Of a stretch of 62,052 nucleotides of DNA, positions 53,778 through 62,045 are shown one piece after another. Numbering within the stretch: the stretch's first letter is position 1; the number at the start of each line of letters is the position of its first letter. The DNA lies in NCBI GenBank assembly GCA_900315795.1, contig ONAM01000007.1, positions 1 through 62,052 of the forward strand, given 5' to 3'. Position numbers and translations under genes: made by a program. Below the pieces are notes generated by a model. It was not told where the DNA came from. It searched no databases and saw only the letters and a program-made list of their open reading frames with translations. The stretch is from Candidatus Avelusimicrobium caledoniensis (GTDB lineage Bacteria > Elusimicrobiota > Elusimicrobia > Elusimicrobiales > Elusimicrobiaceae).

Positions 53778-55217
53778 TTATTTTTTACGTACGTTGGAAA
53801 CAAACTGTTGCCACGCGGCGTATAATTCGCCCGCTTGCACAGCTGTCAGGGTGGGGGAAACTTTTGTGTAGGCCGGCGCACACGTAACCGGTTGCCCGAT
53901 GTGCTCAGCCGCCAGCATCGCCGCTCCCAGTAGCGTAGCATCGGCCTGATGAGAAACTTCTAGCGGCAGTTGCAACACATCTGCTTGAAAAGAAGTCAAA
54001 TAATTACTGTGTGAGAGTCCACCCGAAACTTGTACCGGGCCTTTTATCTCGCAACCGTTGGCACGCAAATAAGCCGCAATATCGGCTAACAAAAAGGCCA
54101 CCGCGCGTAACACTCCGGCCACCCAATCGGGCTTGCGGGTATGGGGGGATAAACCTTGTACCGCCGTCGGCGTTTGGAAGTCCCAATACGGCGCACCTAG
54201 GCCCCCAAAGGCAGGCAAAAACCACACCGGCCGGTTGGCTTGCGCGCAGAGTCCGTCCACTTCGCCGTCTTCAAACAAAATACCTTGCGCTTTGAGCCAC
54301 AACAGCGCGCTGGCGGCGGAATTGACAGGACCTTCCAACAAATAATCGCTGGTGTGAGGTTGCGTACCGGCCGAAAGCGAGGTAAGCATGCCCGGCAAAA
54401 AAACGGGTCTATCACCGGTATTATACAGCCAAAATGCACCTGTGCCGTAATTGATTAAACTTTTATTTTTAGCGAGTTTAAAATAAACCGCCGCGGCTTG
54501 TTGGTCGCCCACACACGCACAAACCGGGATAGAAACACCTTGATATGTATACGAACCGTAATCGGCCGCGGACGCTTGCAACGACGGTAAAATCTCGTGC
54601 GGGATACTAAACGCCTTGCACAGCGTTTCACTCCAAGATAACAAATGGACATCTAAAAGGAGTGTGCGTTGGGCCAGCGAATAATCGGTAGCAAATTTCT
54701 GAGCCCCTGTTAATTTCCAAATAATATACGACGCTACCGGTCCCGCCGCCAAACGGCCTTGCGCAAGCAAGCTAATCGCTTGTGGGACGGTTTGTAAACT
54801 CCACGTAATCTTAGGGGCGGAAAAAAACGGTGTTTTATAAAGGCCTGTTTTCAAATGGATTTCTTCTTGGCTGACCGTAGCATCTTGCACTTGTGTTTGC
54901 GCACGCCCGTCTTCCCACGTAAGCACCGGGCCAACGGACTCACCCGTTTTTGTGTCCCACAACACCACGGTAGAACGCTGGGACGCTACCGCGAGCGCGG
55001 CGGCGTTTTGCGGGCCGATTTTATCCAGCACCGCACGAAGTGATTGCTCGGCCGCGTGCCATAAATCTTCGGCGTTATATTCGGACAGCCCGGGCGCGGG
55101 ACGCGCGGGAACGAGCGGAAAATAATGTTGCGCCCCAATCGTACCGTCGGCCCGCACCGCCGCCGCACGACAGCCCGATGTGCCCATATCCAGCGAAACA
55201 ATATATTCTTTTTTCAT
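53778..55217 (-). CDS. FGGY family carbohydrate kinase, glycerol kinase-like
   Basis: This 479-residue protein has two actin-like domains. The phosphate-1 motif is SLDMGTSGCRAAAV at residue 8. QRSTVVLWD is near 90, the adenosine region GDQQAAAVYFKL near 240 and NYGTGAFWLYNTG near 258. The FGGY C-signature-like GPVQVSGGLSHSNYLTSFQADVL is near 395. It phosphorylates a polyol or sugar with ATP. Glycerol kinase is the closest feel, but the specific GlpK glycerol contacts cannot be confirmed by eye; no glpF or glpD is nearby. Confidence 0.82.
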   Translation of the reverse strand: MKKEYIVSLDMGTSGCRAAAVRADGTIGAQHYFPLVPARPAPGLSEYNAEDLWHAAEQSLRAVLDKIGPQNAAALAVASQRSTVVLWDTKTGESVGPVLTWEDGRAQTQVQDATVSQEEIHLKTGLYKTPFFSAPKITWSLQTVPQAISLLAQGRLAAGPVASYIIWKLTGAQKFATDYSLAQRTLLLDVHLLSWSETLCKAFSIPHEILPSLQASAADYGSYTYQGVSIPVCACVGDQQAAAVYFKLAKNKSLINYGTGAFWLYNTGDRPVFLPGMLTSLSAGTQPHTSDYLLEGPVNSAASALLWLKAQGILFEDGEVDGLCAQANRPVWFLPAFGGLGAPYWDFQTPTAVQGLSPHTRKPDWVAGVLRAVAFLLADIAAYLRANGCEIKGPVQVSGGLSHSNYLTSFQADVLQLPLEVSHQADATLLGAAMLAAEHIGQPVTCAPAYTKVSPTLTAVQAGELYAAWQQFVSNVRKK

Positions 55218-55239
55218 ACGGTGCTGTTCCCTTGAAAAT

Positions 55240-56454
55240 TTACAACGATTTTTCTACACGCACGCGCCACGCTTTGACCACTTGTACTAATTTTTGCAAC
55301 TGTGCTTTATCTTGCGGCGAAACGCTGTCGTCCGTTAATAAACGGGCAATGGTGGTTTTAGTGGGCGCGAGCGTTTTGTTAAGCAAATTTAATTTTTGCA
55401 ATAAAGCAACGACTTTGGCCGGATCGGTTAGCGTGATTTTATCGTCGGAAACAAGTTCCGCTTTATATTGTTTGCCAAAGTGCCGCTCAAATTTATTTTT
55501 TTGCAAAAGGGCCAAAATTTCTTGTTCCAATGTTTGTTGTTCTTGGGTAATTTCGCCCAAGCGGTCAATTTTTTCGGCAAGCAATTCCGGCTCGCTTTTA
55601 GGTAACGCGGCCGGTTGTGAAACGGGTTTTGGAGCCGCTAAATTACGCGCACCATAACCACTCGGGCCGTCGTACTCTTTGCCCGTAAACACCGGGCAGA
55701 TATTGCGGTAATCGCACCAGCGGCATTGGTTTTCGCCGGGGGTGGGGGAAAATTGTCCGGCGCGGATTTTGTCGGCAATTTGCAATACGCCTTGCCAAAA
55801 TTCAAAAATTTCTTTATCGGGCGCGCGCTCAAATTTCAGTTCCGTTAGCGTAGGCAAGTGATAGAAACTTAACTCGCCTACTTGTACGGTTTTTACTGAC
55901 GGATCTTTGGCCTGCACGATAGCTTTGATGACGGGGGAGTTTTCCACTACTTTTTGGTACATGTACAGTTGGTCCGGCTCGCGTTGGACGGTTTTGCCCG
56001 TTTTATAATCTAAAATTTTAATTTTTCCGTCGCCCAAATAATCCATGCGGTCCAAAATGCTGATTAAGCTTAGCCCGTCAATATCTAACGTGCTTTTGGT
56101 CTCTACGGAAAGAGGATGTTTGAAATTGTCCGCATTGGCGGCGTAATATGTTTCCAAAATGCGGCGGCCCTCAGCGTATCCTTCCAGTTCTTTATCTACG
56201 CTAGCGTAGCCCTTTTGTTCAAAGGAAGTTTTGTTCCACGTGGTATCAAAAAAAGCGAGTGCCTCTTCTAACGTGGGGAAAGCGGGCTTGGCGGGGTTGT
56301 AGATAAATTCCATCACGGCGTGCAGGGCCGAGCCAAACGCAAAGTAGTATTTGGGTTGCTCGGGCAACATGTGGACGTAGCGGAACTTGTACTTTTGCGG
56401 ACATTCCTTATACATCCCCATTTTGGAATATGAAAACGACAAATTTTTAGCCAT
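55240..56454 (-). CDS. PD-(D/E)XK nuclease family protein (RecB/Cas4-like)
   Basis: This 404-residue protein opens with FSYSKMGMYKECPQKYKFRYV, the first part of the RecB-type nuclease and Fe-S motif. The nuclease core has GSALHAVMEF, then SILDRMDYLGDGKIKILDYKTGK with catalytic Asp...Asp-Tyr-Lys, and QLYMYQKVV. CRWCDYRNICPVF provides the remaining Fe-S cysteines. The last 130 residues are helical. It is an exonuclease-like component of DNA repair (AddB/PDDEXK_1 group). No helicase partner or CRISPR genes are adjacent, so it is not a Cas4 by context. Confidence 0.85.
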   Translation of the reverse strand: MAKNLSFSYSKMGMYKECPQKYKFRYVHMLPEQPKYYFAFGSALHAVMEFIYNPAKPAFPTLEEALAFFDTTWNKTSFEQKGYASVDKELEGYAEGRRILETYYAANADNFKHPLSVETKSTLDIDGLSLISILDRMDYLGDGKIKILDYKTGKTVQREPDQLYMYQKVVENSPVIKAIVQAKDPSVKTVQVGELSFYHLPTLTELKFERAPDKEIFEFWQGVLQIADKIRAGQFSPTPGENQCRWCDYRNICPVFTGKEYDGPSGYGARNLAAPKPVSQPAALPKSEPELLAEKIDRLGEITQEQQTLEQEILALLQKNKFERHFGKQYKAELVSDDKITLTDPAKVVALLQKLNLLNKTLAPTKTTIARLLTDDSVSPQDKAQLQKLVQVVKAWRVRVEKSL

Positions 56455-56570
56455 GACTTACTCCCCGATACCAAGGTATTTCTTATTGTAGCATTTTAGA
56501 ATGGGGAAAAATCTTTTAGTATATAGATAAAAATGGTAGAATAGAGAAACAGATTGGGGAGAAAATATCC

Positions 56571-57206
56571 ATGAGTTATATTGACTTGTACAAACAACTC
56601 CACAAACAAAACCCTTCTTACGGAGCATCGGGTTACGAATATTGTGATACTGTGTGTTTGGTTATAGACTATCTTAGACCTAAAATTGTGCTCGATTTTG
56701 GTTGCGGAAAGAATTCCTTAATAGACTTGTTACAATCTAAATATCCAGACATTATATTTTATGGTTATGATCCTGCCATACCGGACAAAGCCCACCTTCC
56801 CGTCAAAAAAGCTGATCTGATAATAAACACAGACGTATTAGAACATATACCAGAGCAAGAGTTACCTATGGTCTTAGAACAAATACGTTCCCTTTCTGAT
56901 AAAGTATTTTTTGTCCTACATCATGCTTTAGCGTATAATTACCTACCAAATGGACAAAACGCACACTGCACCGTAAAACCTATTTTTTGGTATTACCATT
57001 TATTTGAAAACTATTGGAGGAATATAACCGTGCTTCCCGGTAAACGGCCATGGCTAAGCATCGTGTTAACCTTTCCAATTCCCACTAGTTTATTTCATCG
57101 TTATGAAGCAGAAATTTTAGTGTCAAAAAATTCTAAAGAAGCCATAAAGGAGCTGGTCAGAATGTTTTATCATAAACTACGCAAATTACTTAAATGGGGG
57201 TATTGA
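56571..57206 (+). CDS. Class I SAM-dependent methyltransferase
   Basis: This 211-residue protein has SAM motif I IVLDFGCGKNS (about residues 43-53), an acidic motif II (YGYDPAI) and motif IV LIINTDVLEHIP. The C-terminal half is aromatic-rich and probably binds the acceptor. The region is visibly richer in A+T than its neighbours, as is the next gene, which hints at lateral acquisition. The pairing with a DUF115 protein suggests methylation of a surface glycan or its precursor, but the substrate is not visible. Confidence 0.82.
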   Translation: MSYIDLYKQLHKQNPSYGASGYEYCDTVCLVIDYLRPKIVLDFGCGKNSLIDLLQSKYPDIIFYGYDPAIPDKAHLPVKKADLIINTDVLEHIPEQELPMVLEQIRSLSDKVFFVLHHALAYNYLPNGQNAHCTVKPIFWYYHLFENYWRNITVLPGKRPWLSIVLTFPIPTSLFHRYEAEILVSKNSKEAIKELVRMFYHKLRKLLKWGY

Positions 57207-57232
57207 TACTTGGATCAGCTAAGAGAAAGTTT

Positions 57233-58126
57233 ATGAAAATACGAGAAGCTATACAAAAAATAGACAGTTATTTAAATACCATTCCCATGGCTCAACGATT
57301 CTTGTGGAACTCTCGCAACACTATACGTCATCGGCGTATTTCCTATTTACTTAAAGAAAACAAAAAATTTTACAATTGTCATGTTGGAAAACGTTGTTTC
57401 ATACTGGGGAATGGCCCCTCTTTAAAACAAGTGGACTTTTCTACTCTTAAAAACGAAATTGTTTTTACTGTCAATCAACTCCCACGCCATCCAGATTTCC
57501 CTAAACTGCATACAAATTACCATTTCTTTTCAGACCCAGATTTTTATACAGAAAACGATTCTCCCGAAGGGGAAGAGTTCCTTCATGTTATCAAATCAGT
57601 AAAAACATCTGATAATACTCCTCAAGTTTTTTACAAATTAGAGGGTTATAATTTTGTACGCCGACACCATCTCGATCAAATATTGAATATTGCATACTAT
57701 GATAATAGGATGGTAAATTTAACACGAAATCCTCAATCTTTTATTGATTTTACGCATCAAGTGCCCGAAGTGTTGAGTGTCGTTCAATTTGCTATTGAAA
57801 TGGCCGTTTATATGGGATTTAAAGAAATTTATTTATTGGGCTGTGATTGTAGCGGATTTATTTCAACCGCCCAAATGAGATTACAACTGAACGAGGATTC
57901 TCTTTATGGATTTGAATTATCTTTAAATGAAAAAACACGTCTAACAAAACGATCTTCAGTCATATCTATGAAACAGGATTTAATTCAATATGTAGCCATT
58001 TTTGAAGGTTACGAATATTTGCAGAGATATTGCAACAGAAACAAACGTTTCCTCTATAATGCAACGGAAGGCGGTTTATTAGAAAACCTTCCGAGAGTGC
58101 ACTTGTGCGATATCCTGGCGAAATAG
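57233..58126 (+). CDS. DUF115/MptE-like glycan biosynthesis protein
   Basis: This 297-residue protein has the DUF115 signature RCFILGNGPSLKQVDFSTLKNE near residue 46, a middle FFSDPDFY and a late MGFKEIYLLGCDCSG. The family includes archaeal MptE and many bacterial proteins in surface polysaccharide or flagellin glycosylation loci. I chose the ATG at 57233 (AGAGAAAG upstream); an ATG at 57194 overlaps the methyltransferase without a ribosome binding site. The sequence is AT-rich like its partner. tRNA-Arg lies immediately downstream. Confidence 0.8.
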   Translation: MKIREAIQKIDSYLNTIPMAQRFLWNSRNTIRHRRISYLLKENKKFYNCHVGKRCFILGNGPSLKQVDFSTLKNEIVFTVNQLPRHPDFPKLHTNYHFFSDPDFYTENDSPEGEEFLHVIKSVKTSDNTPQVFYKLEGYNFVRRHHLDQILNIAYYDNRMVNLTRNPQSFIDFTHQVPEVLSVVQFAIEMAVYMGFKEIYLLGCDCSGFISTAQMRLQLNEDSLYGFELSLNEKTRLTKRSSVISMKQDLIQYVAIFEGYEYLQRYCNRNKRFLYNATEGGLLENLPRVHLCDILAK

Positions 58127-58170
58127 CAAAAAATCTACGTAATCAGTTTCATCTTTCTACACAAATTTTT

Positions 58171-58199
58171 TTGAAGAAAATTTATATTTTTAGTAAAAT
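58171..58199 (+). promoter_or_regulatory. tRNA-Arg promoter
   Basis: TTGAAG (58171-58176), 17 nt, TAAAAT (58194-58199). The spacer shares TATATTTTT with the tRNA-Leu promoter. Confidence 0.7.
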
Positions 58200-58209
58200 A
58201 GATGTAGTT

Positions 58210-58281
58210 GCCCCCATAGCTCAATGGATAGAGCACCCGCCTTCTAAGCGGATGATATAGGTTCGATTCCCATTGGGGGTA
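58210..58281 (+). tRNA. tRNA-Arg (anticodon TCT)
   Basis: Acceptor GCCCCCA / TGGGGGT (G1-T72 wobble), D-arm GCTCAATGGATAGAGC, anticodon loop CTTCTAA, T-arm GGTTCGATTCCC, discriminator A. CCA is not encoded. The 3' end and following sequence are repeated at 58501-58546. Confidence 0.93.
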
Positions 58282-58316
58282 TTTTTTTGTTCCCCAAAGC
58301 AACATAAACTGCTTTA
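58270..58316 (+). repeat. Proximal direct repeat: tRNA-Arg 3' end plus terminator region
   Basis: CCCATTGGGGGTA, a T-run, GTTCCC and ATAAACTGCTTTAT recur at 58501-58546 with a few changes. The hairpin GCAACATAAA-CTGC-TTTATGTTGC starts inside it. Confidence 0.8.
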
Positions 58317-58451
58317 TGTTGCGCTGGGAATCGAAAGGCGCAGCGATGTACGAGTTTTGCCGCAGGCAAAGGCGAGTACCGCTTATGTTGCGCTGGGAAT
58401 CGAAAGGCGCAGCGATGTACGAGTTTTGCCGCAGGCAAAGGCGAGTACCGC
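58314..58451 (+). repeat. tRNA-linked element: two tandem 69-bp units
   Basis: Units 58314-58382 and 58383-58451 are virtually identical. Each holds GGGAATCGAA (58326-58335 and 58395-58404), the reverse complement of the tRNA-Arg T-arm (58262-58271). The core AGCGATGTACGAGTTTTGCC...GGCAAAGGCGAGTACCGC follows, nearly the same as in the tRNA-Leu element. Confidence 0.8.
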
Positions 58452-58500
58452 GAGCCCGGCCTGCAGGAAAATCTCGTCAGAGATTTTACCGGAAGGCGAG
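58452..58500 (+). repeat. tRNA-linked element, distal hairpin part
   Basis: CGAGCCCGG leads to hairpin AAAATCTC-GTCA-GAGATTTT, then GGAAGGCGAG. The equivalent hairpin in the tRNA-Leu element is AAATTTCC-GTTA-GGAAATTT. Confidence 0.65.
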
Positions 58501-58546
58501 CCCATTGGGGGTATTTTTTGTTCCCTAGCAATATAAACTGCTTTAT
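58501..58546 (+). repeat. Distal direct repeat: copy of tRNA-Arg 3' end plus terminator region
   Basis: CCCATTGGGGGTATTTTTTG, GTTCCC, ATAAACTGCTTTAT. It matches 58270-58316 with small changes and closes the element. Confidence 0.8.
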
Positions 58547-58560
58547 TTGTATATACGAAA

Positions 58561-60087
58561 TTAGTTATCAGAAACTACCTTTGGAAAGTGGCATTTCGCA
58601 CAGATTTCCCGTACGATATCCCATTCAAAACGGTTTAACACAAATCTCGCCATTACTGCGCCATATACGGCTACAATACAAATGCCGTGCAAAATAAAAC
58701 TGCGCCACGTCGCCTGTACAGGCCAGTAATGCCACACCATGCCCAACACAATCATCACCACTAGGCTCCAACCGGCAATCGGCCCCAGCGCGCGGAAAAA
58801 CGCCTTGAGATGTAGTCCGATTTTGTGATAGTACCAATTCATCAATATACCCCGCACCAAACACGTACTCAGCACCAGGGCAATGGCACAACCCATCGTG
58901 CCGTAGTATTTTACGAGGGGGAAAGCCAACAGCACATTTAATAAAGCCGTAGCGATACCCAAATAAGCCGAAAAACGATATTTGTTGATAGCCATTAACA
59001 CGGAGTTTGACACCCCCTGCACAATGTTAAGCAACGAACAGCTCATCAGCACAATGGCCAAACCGTAACACACCTCGTTACCCGGCCCCAACCACAACCG
59101 CAAAAATACTTGCCCCAGTAACACAAACCCGATTAACAAAAGCAACGCCACCAAGGTTTGCAATCTTCCCGTTTTACAAAAAATATCGTTGTGGACCGCT
59201 AACGAATTTTGAGTAGCAAAATCGCCGGACAATTTCGGCAAAAACACCCCGCTAATAAGCGAAGGTATCATAGTAAAGGCCATTAACAGTTGCGAGGCAA
59301 TATAATAGTTCGCCACCGCCAACGCACCGGCTAACAATCCTAGTACAAGCGGCCCCAAACGCGAAGAAATCTGCCCGGCAATATTTCCCAGAAACACAAA
59401 GAAAGAAAATCCGAACAATTGTCTAAGTAATGATACATTGCATCCTCGCGGGTGAACATGGATATGCAACCGAATTTTACAATACAAATAATATCCCAGC
59501 ACCAAACTGATATTAGCTGCTGTTTGTACCCACACCACGCCCACGACGTTGGCTTTCCAGCAAAGCGCTCCCCATATCGCTAACGGTGTCAAAACCGTTG
59601 TACATAAATACAAGCATTGTAAAAAGACAAATCTTTCTTTGGCTTGTACCAGCCCCAAAAATAAATTCCCCGGTACGCATACTGCAAAATTAAGCACCAA
59701 AATCAGATAAATCTGTTGGGCTGTGGCCAAATCAGCCGGGGAAAGCGCGTGGCCGTATATCGGGCTTATTAAAAAATAGCCACCGATGCTAATTAAGATG
59801 AGCAGTCCCGTCAAAATCACATACAAAAACGCCGCGGCATCAATGGTACGTTGGGCCTGTTGCGGCTCGTTCTTGGCATCTGCCCGGGCGACAAAGCGCG
59901 TAACAGTAGCACTCAAACCAAAATCTAACACAGCAATCACGCCGATAAACGATCCTATCATCTGATAAATACCGTACTGCTCTTTAGACACATAATGCAG
60001 TAACATCGGCACATAGATAAGCATGATAAGTGCATTAAGACCGAAGTTCAGATAGGAAAGCAATATCCCGGTTTTACGTTGATCCAT
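58561..60087 (-). CDS. Polysaccharide flippase (MATE/MOP superfamily, Wzx-like)
   Basis: This 508-residue protein has about 12-14 transmembrane segments. The N-terminus, GILLSYLNFGLNALIMLIYVPML then YGIYQMIGSFIGVIAVLDFGLS, is typical of Wzx/RfbX O-antigen and teichoic acid flippases. It would move lipid-linked glycans across the inner membrane, in line with waaA, the GT9 enzyme and rfbA elsewhere in the window. It lies next to the DUF115/methyltransferase pair but on the other strand, so it is a separate unit. Glycan identity is unknown. Confidence 0.87.
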   Translation of the reverse strand: MDQRKTGILLSYLNFGLNALIMLIYVPMLLHYVSKEQYGIYQMIGSFIGVIAVLDFGLSATVTRFVARADAKNEPQQAQRTIDAAAFLYVILTGLLILISIGGYFLISPIYGHALSPADLATAQQIYLILVLNFAVCVPGNLFLGLVQAKERFVFLQCLYLCTTVLTPLAIWGALCWKANVVGVVWVQTAANISLVLGYYLYCKIRLHIHVHPRGCNVSLLRQLFGFSFFVFLGNIAGQISSRLGPLVLGLLAGALAVANYYIASQLLMAFTMIPSLISGVFLPKLSGDFATQNSLAVHNDIFCKTGRLQTLVALLLLIGFVLLGQVFLRLWLGPGNEVCYGLAIVLMSCSLLNIVQGVSNSVLMAINKYRFSAYLGIATALLNVLLAFPLVKYYGTMGCAIALVLSTCLVRGILMNWYYHKIGLHLKAFFRALGPIAGWSLVVMIVLGMVWHYWPVQATWRSFILHGICIVAVYGAVMARFVLNRFEWDIVREICAKCHFPKVVSDN

Positions 60088-60192
60088 ACGATATTATTGT
60101 AACATTTAATGCGCTTCTACCGCCCTTTTATCTGCTTGCCACGGAAGTGTAGGTTTAGTAAGATAGAATTATCTTGTATTTAAGGAGATACT

Positions 60193-61773
60193 ATGCAATC
60201 AAATATTTTTCGTAATGCCGTACTATGCGGTGCGGCATTATTTGTTGCGTCCGTAGCGGGCGCGCAACAATGGCAATTTGTCGGCACACGCGCAATGGGG
60301 ATGGGCGGTGCGGGCGTTGCTACCGCGGTTGGGCCGGATGCCCAATACTGGAACCCCGCCGGATTGGCCCAGCCTGAAGATAACAAACGGACACACATTC
60401 TCTTGGACGGAGGAGCCAGTTTAGAAGCCACCAAAGACACCTTAGACGGCGTACGGGAACTAACCGAGATGACCCGTCAATACAAATCGTTGAAAAACGC
60501 CATTACCTCCGGAAACAAAGCATCCGCTGATAACATAGACACTTTATTCAAAGGGCTTAATAACATTGCCAAAATGCTCGGTAATGACATGGGGGCCTTG
60601 GCCCATGCGAATGCCGGGTTGGGCATTACGATGAAAAATTTTGCCGTAGGTATTCGCACTCTGGGCACAGGAGCTATTACCCCGGTGGTAGATACCAAGC
60701 GTTTGGAATTTTATACAGGCGGTTACACGTTAATCGGAAGTCCGACCGCTACGCTTAATCCGGTGCAACGAACTGCAGCGGAAGTATTAGCCGCCGCCAT
60801 TGATGCAAACGGAATTTTTGATTCTCTAAGAACCCTTTTAAACGCAGGATCCTGTTCCAACAGTTTACAGTTAGCCACCGCTTTAGTAGATGCGGCCCGG
60901 TCTTATGTGGGCGTGAGCGATGAAAAAATTTTACGAGCATTTAGCCAAGCAGCCGATTATATTCCCGGGGCCAGTGCGCTCATCAATTTGGCCGGTAATG
61001 CCGATGGAAGTTACAAAGACAACGAAACGCTCGTCATGGTAGATGCCGCCACCTTTGCCGAAGCCGGCTTGGGGTATGGACAACAAGTGATCCCCGGTTT
61101 AAAAGTGGGGGGAAACTTCAAAGTAATCAGCGGCTATACGGCACAAAGCGGTGTCATGGTACTCACAAAAGACGAAAAGATCAAAGAGATTTTTGACAAA
61201 GCATACGATAACAAAAAGAACTCCACCAACATCGGTATTGACGTAGGTGTAATGGGGAACTTATCGCAACTGTTAGACAAAGAAATTTTTTGGAATCCGC
61301 AATTTGGGTTGACTGCGCGTAATATCAACAGCCCGAGATTTGCCCGTCCGGATCCACCCTCCGACATCAATGCGGCTATCGTACGCAACTGGCGCACTGA
61401 GAAATACGAACTCAAACCGCAATTGCGCGCGGGCGTAGCGGTAAATCCCTCTAAACGACTGACAGCCGCCGCCGATATTGACGTAACGGAAAATGATACG
61501 CTGTTAGACACTATCAAGTCGCGCCAACTCGCGCTCGGCCTAGAGTTTAACGTCATCAACCATCCGCGTTTTACAATGCCGCTTCGCGTCGGATATAACA
61601 AAAACATAGCGGTAAGTACCGTTTCGCCGTTCTACACAGCCGGTATCGGGTTTAATACAACGCGCTTTCACATTGAACTCGCCGGAGCGATGAGCACCAA
61701 GAGCACCAAGATTGACGGAAAAGATATTCCTAACTCAGCGGCCGGTTCGCTGACGATAGGTTTTTTGTTCTAA
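60193..61773 (+). CDS. TraF_2-type outer-membrane beta-barrel protein
   Basis: This 526-residue protein has a signal peptide (MQSNIFRNAVLCGAALFVASVAG) followed by the conserved opening GTRAMGMGGAGVATAVGPDAQYWNPAGLA. That opening is diagnostic for the TraF_2/UPF0164 group, related to FadL- and PorV-like barrels. Alternating amphipathic strands continue to the last residue, Phe (GSLTIGFLF), the usual beta-barrel signal for BAM. Despite the family name nothing indicates conjugation. AAGGAG precedes the ATG. Function as porin or adhesin is open. Confidence 0.83.
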   Translation: MQSNIFRNAVLCGAALFVASVAGAQQWQFVGTRAMGMGGAGVATAVGPDAQYWNPAGLAQPEDNKRTHILLDGGASLEATKDTLDGVRELTEMTRQYKSLKNAITSGNKASADNIDTLFKGLNNIAKMLGNDMGALAHANAGLGITMKNFAVGIRTLGTGAITPVVDTKRLEFYTGGYTLIGSPTATLNPVQRTAAEVLAAAIDANGIFDSLRTLLNAGSCSNSLQLATALVDAARSYVGVSDEKILRAFSQAADYIPGASALINLAGNADGSYKDNETLVMVDAATFAEAGLGYGQQVIPGLKVGGNFKVISGYTAQSGVMVLTKDEKIKEIFDKAYDNKKNSTNIGIDVGVMGNLSQLLDKEIFWNPQFGLTARNINSPRFARPDPPSDINAAIVRNWRTEKYELKPQLRAGVAVNPSKRLTAAADIDVTENDTLLDTIKSRQLALGLEFNVINHPRFTMPLRVGYNKNIAVSTVSPFYTAGIGFNTTRFHIELAGAMSTKSTKIDGKDIPNSAAGSLTIGFLF

Positions 61774-61798
61774 TACCTGTACCAAAAGCAATAATGAG

Positions 61799-61827
61799 AG
61801 CCGCCCTTAACCGGGCGGCTTTTTTTG
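61799..61827 (+). terminator. Intrinsic terminator
   Basis: AGCCGCCC, TTAACC, GGGCGGCT, seven T. Confidence 0.88.
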
Positions 61828-61893
61828 TGTTCCTCAAGTCTGCGTGACAATCACTCATTGCAAGAGAAAAGAGAAATAGCCGTTTCGTTTTTC

Positions 61894-62045
61894 CGCCCCT
61901 TGAGTGCTGTTTATAAAAAGCGCCGAAATGGATAAGAAATTTTTCATGTTTGAGCAATAGCGAGTTTGAAAAATTTCCCATTTCGTCTGCTTTTTATAGC
62001 ACATGGGGCGGCACTCTTTTGCGAGCTTTTCTGGTGCCAGAAAAG
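61894..62045. repeat. Long palindromic repeat at the right edge
   Basis: An imperfect inverted repeat runs from CGCCCC (61894) to GGGGCG (62010). Its arms include GTGCTGTTTATAAAAAGC / GCTTTTTATAGCAC and GAAATGG...AAATTTTTCA / TGAAAAATTT...CATTTC. A perfect hairpin CTTTTCTGG-TG-CCAGAAAAG follows (62026-62045). No gene is visible after 61773. Confidence 0.65.

Noticed and set aside
58314..58451. Possible CRISPR array
   Set aside because: There are only two units of 69 bp directly joined with no unique spacers and no cas genes. The Cas4-like nuclease at 55240 has no CRISPR neighbours.
58244..58536. Small open frames over tRNA-Arg and the tandem repeat on both strands
   Set aside because: They run through the tRNA, its 3'-end copy and the 69-bp repeats; such tRNA-overlapping peptides (for example ending MGIEPISSA) are known annotation artefacts.
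60193..61773. Conjugation gene (TraF)
   Set aside because: The TraF_2 family name is historical; no other transfer genes are present and the sequence is an outer-membrane barrel.
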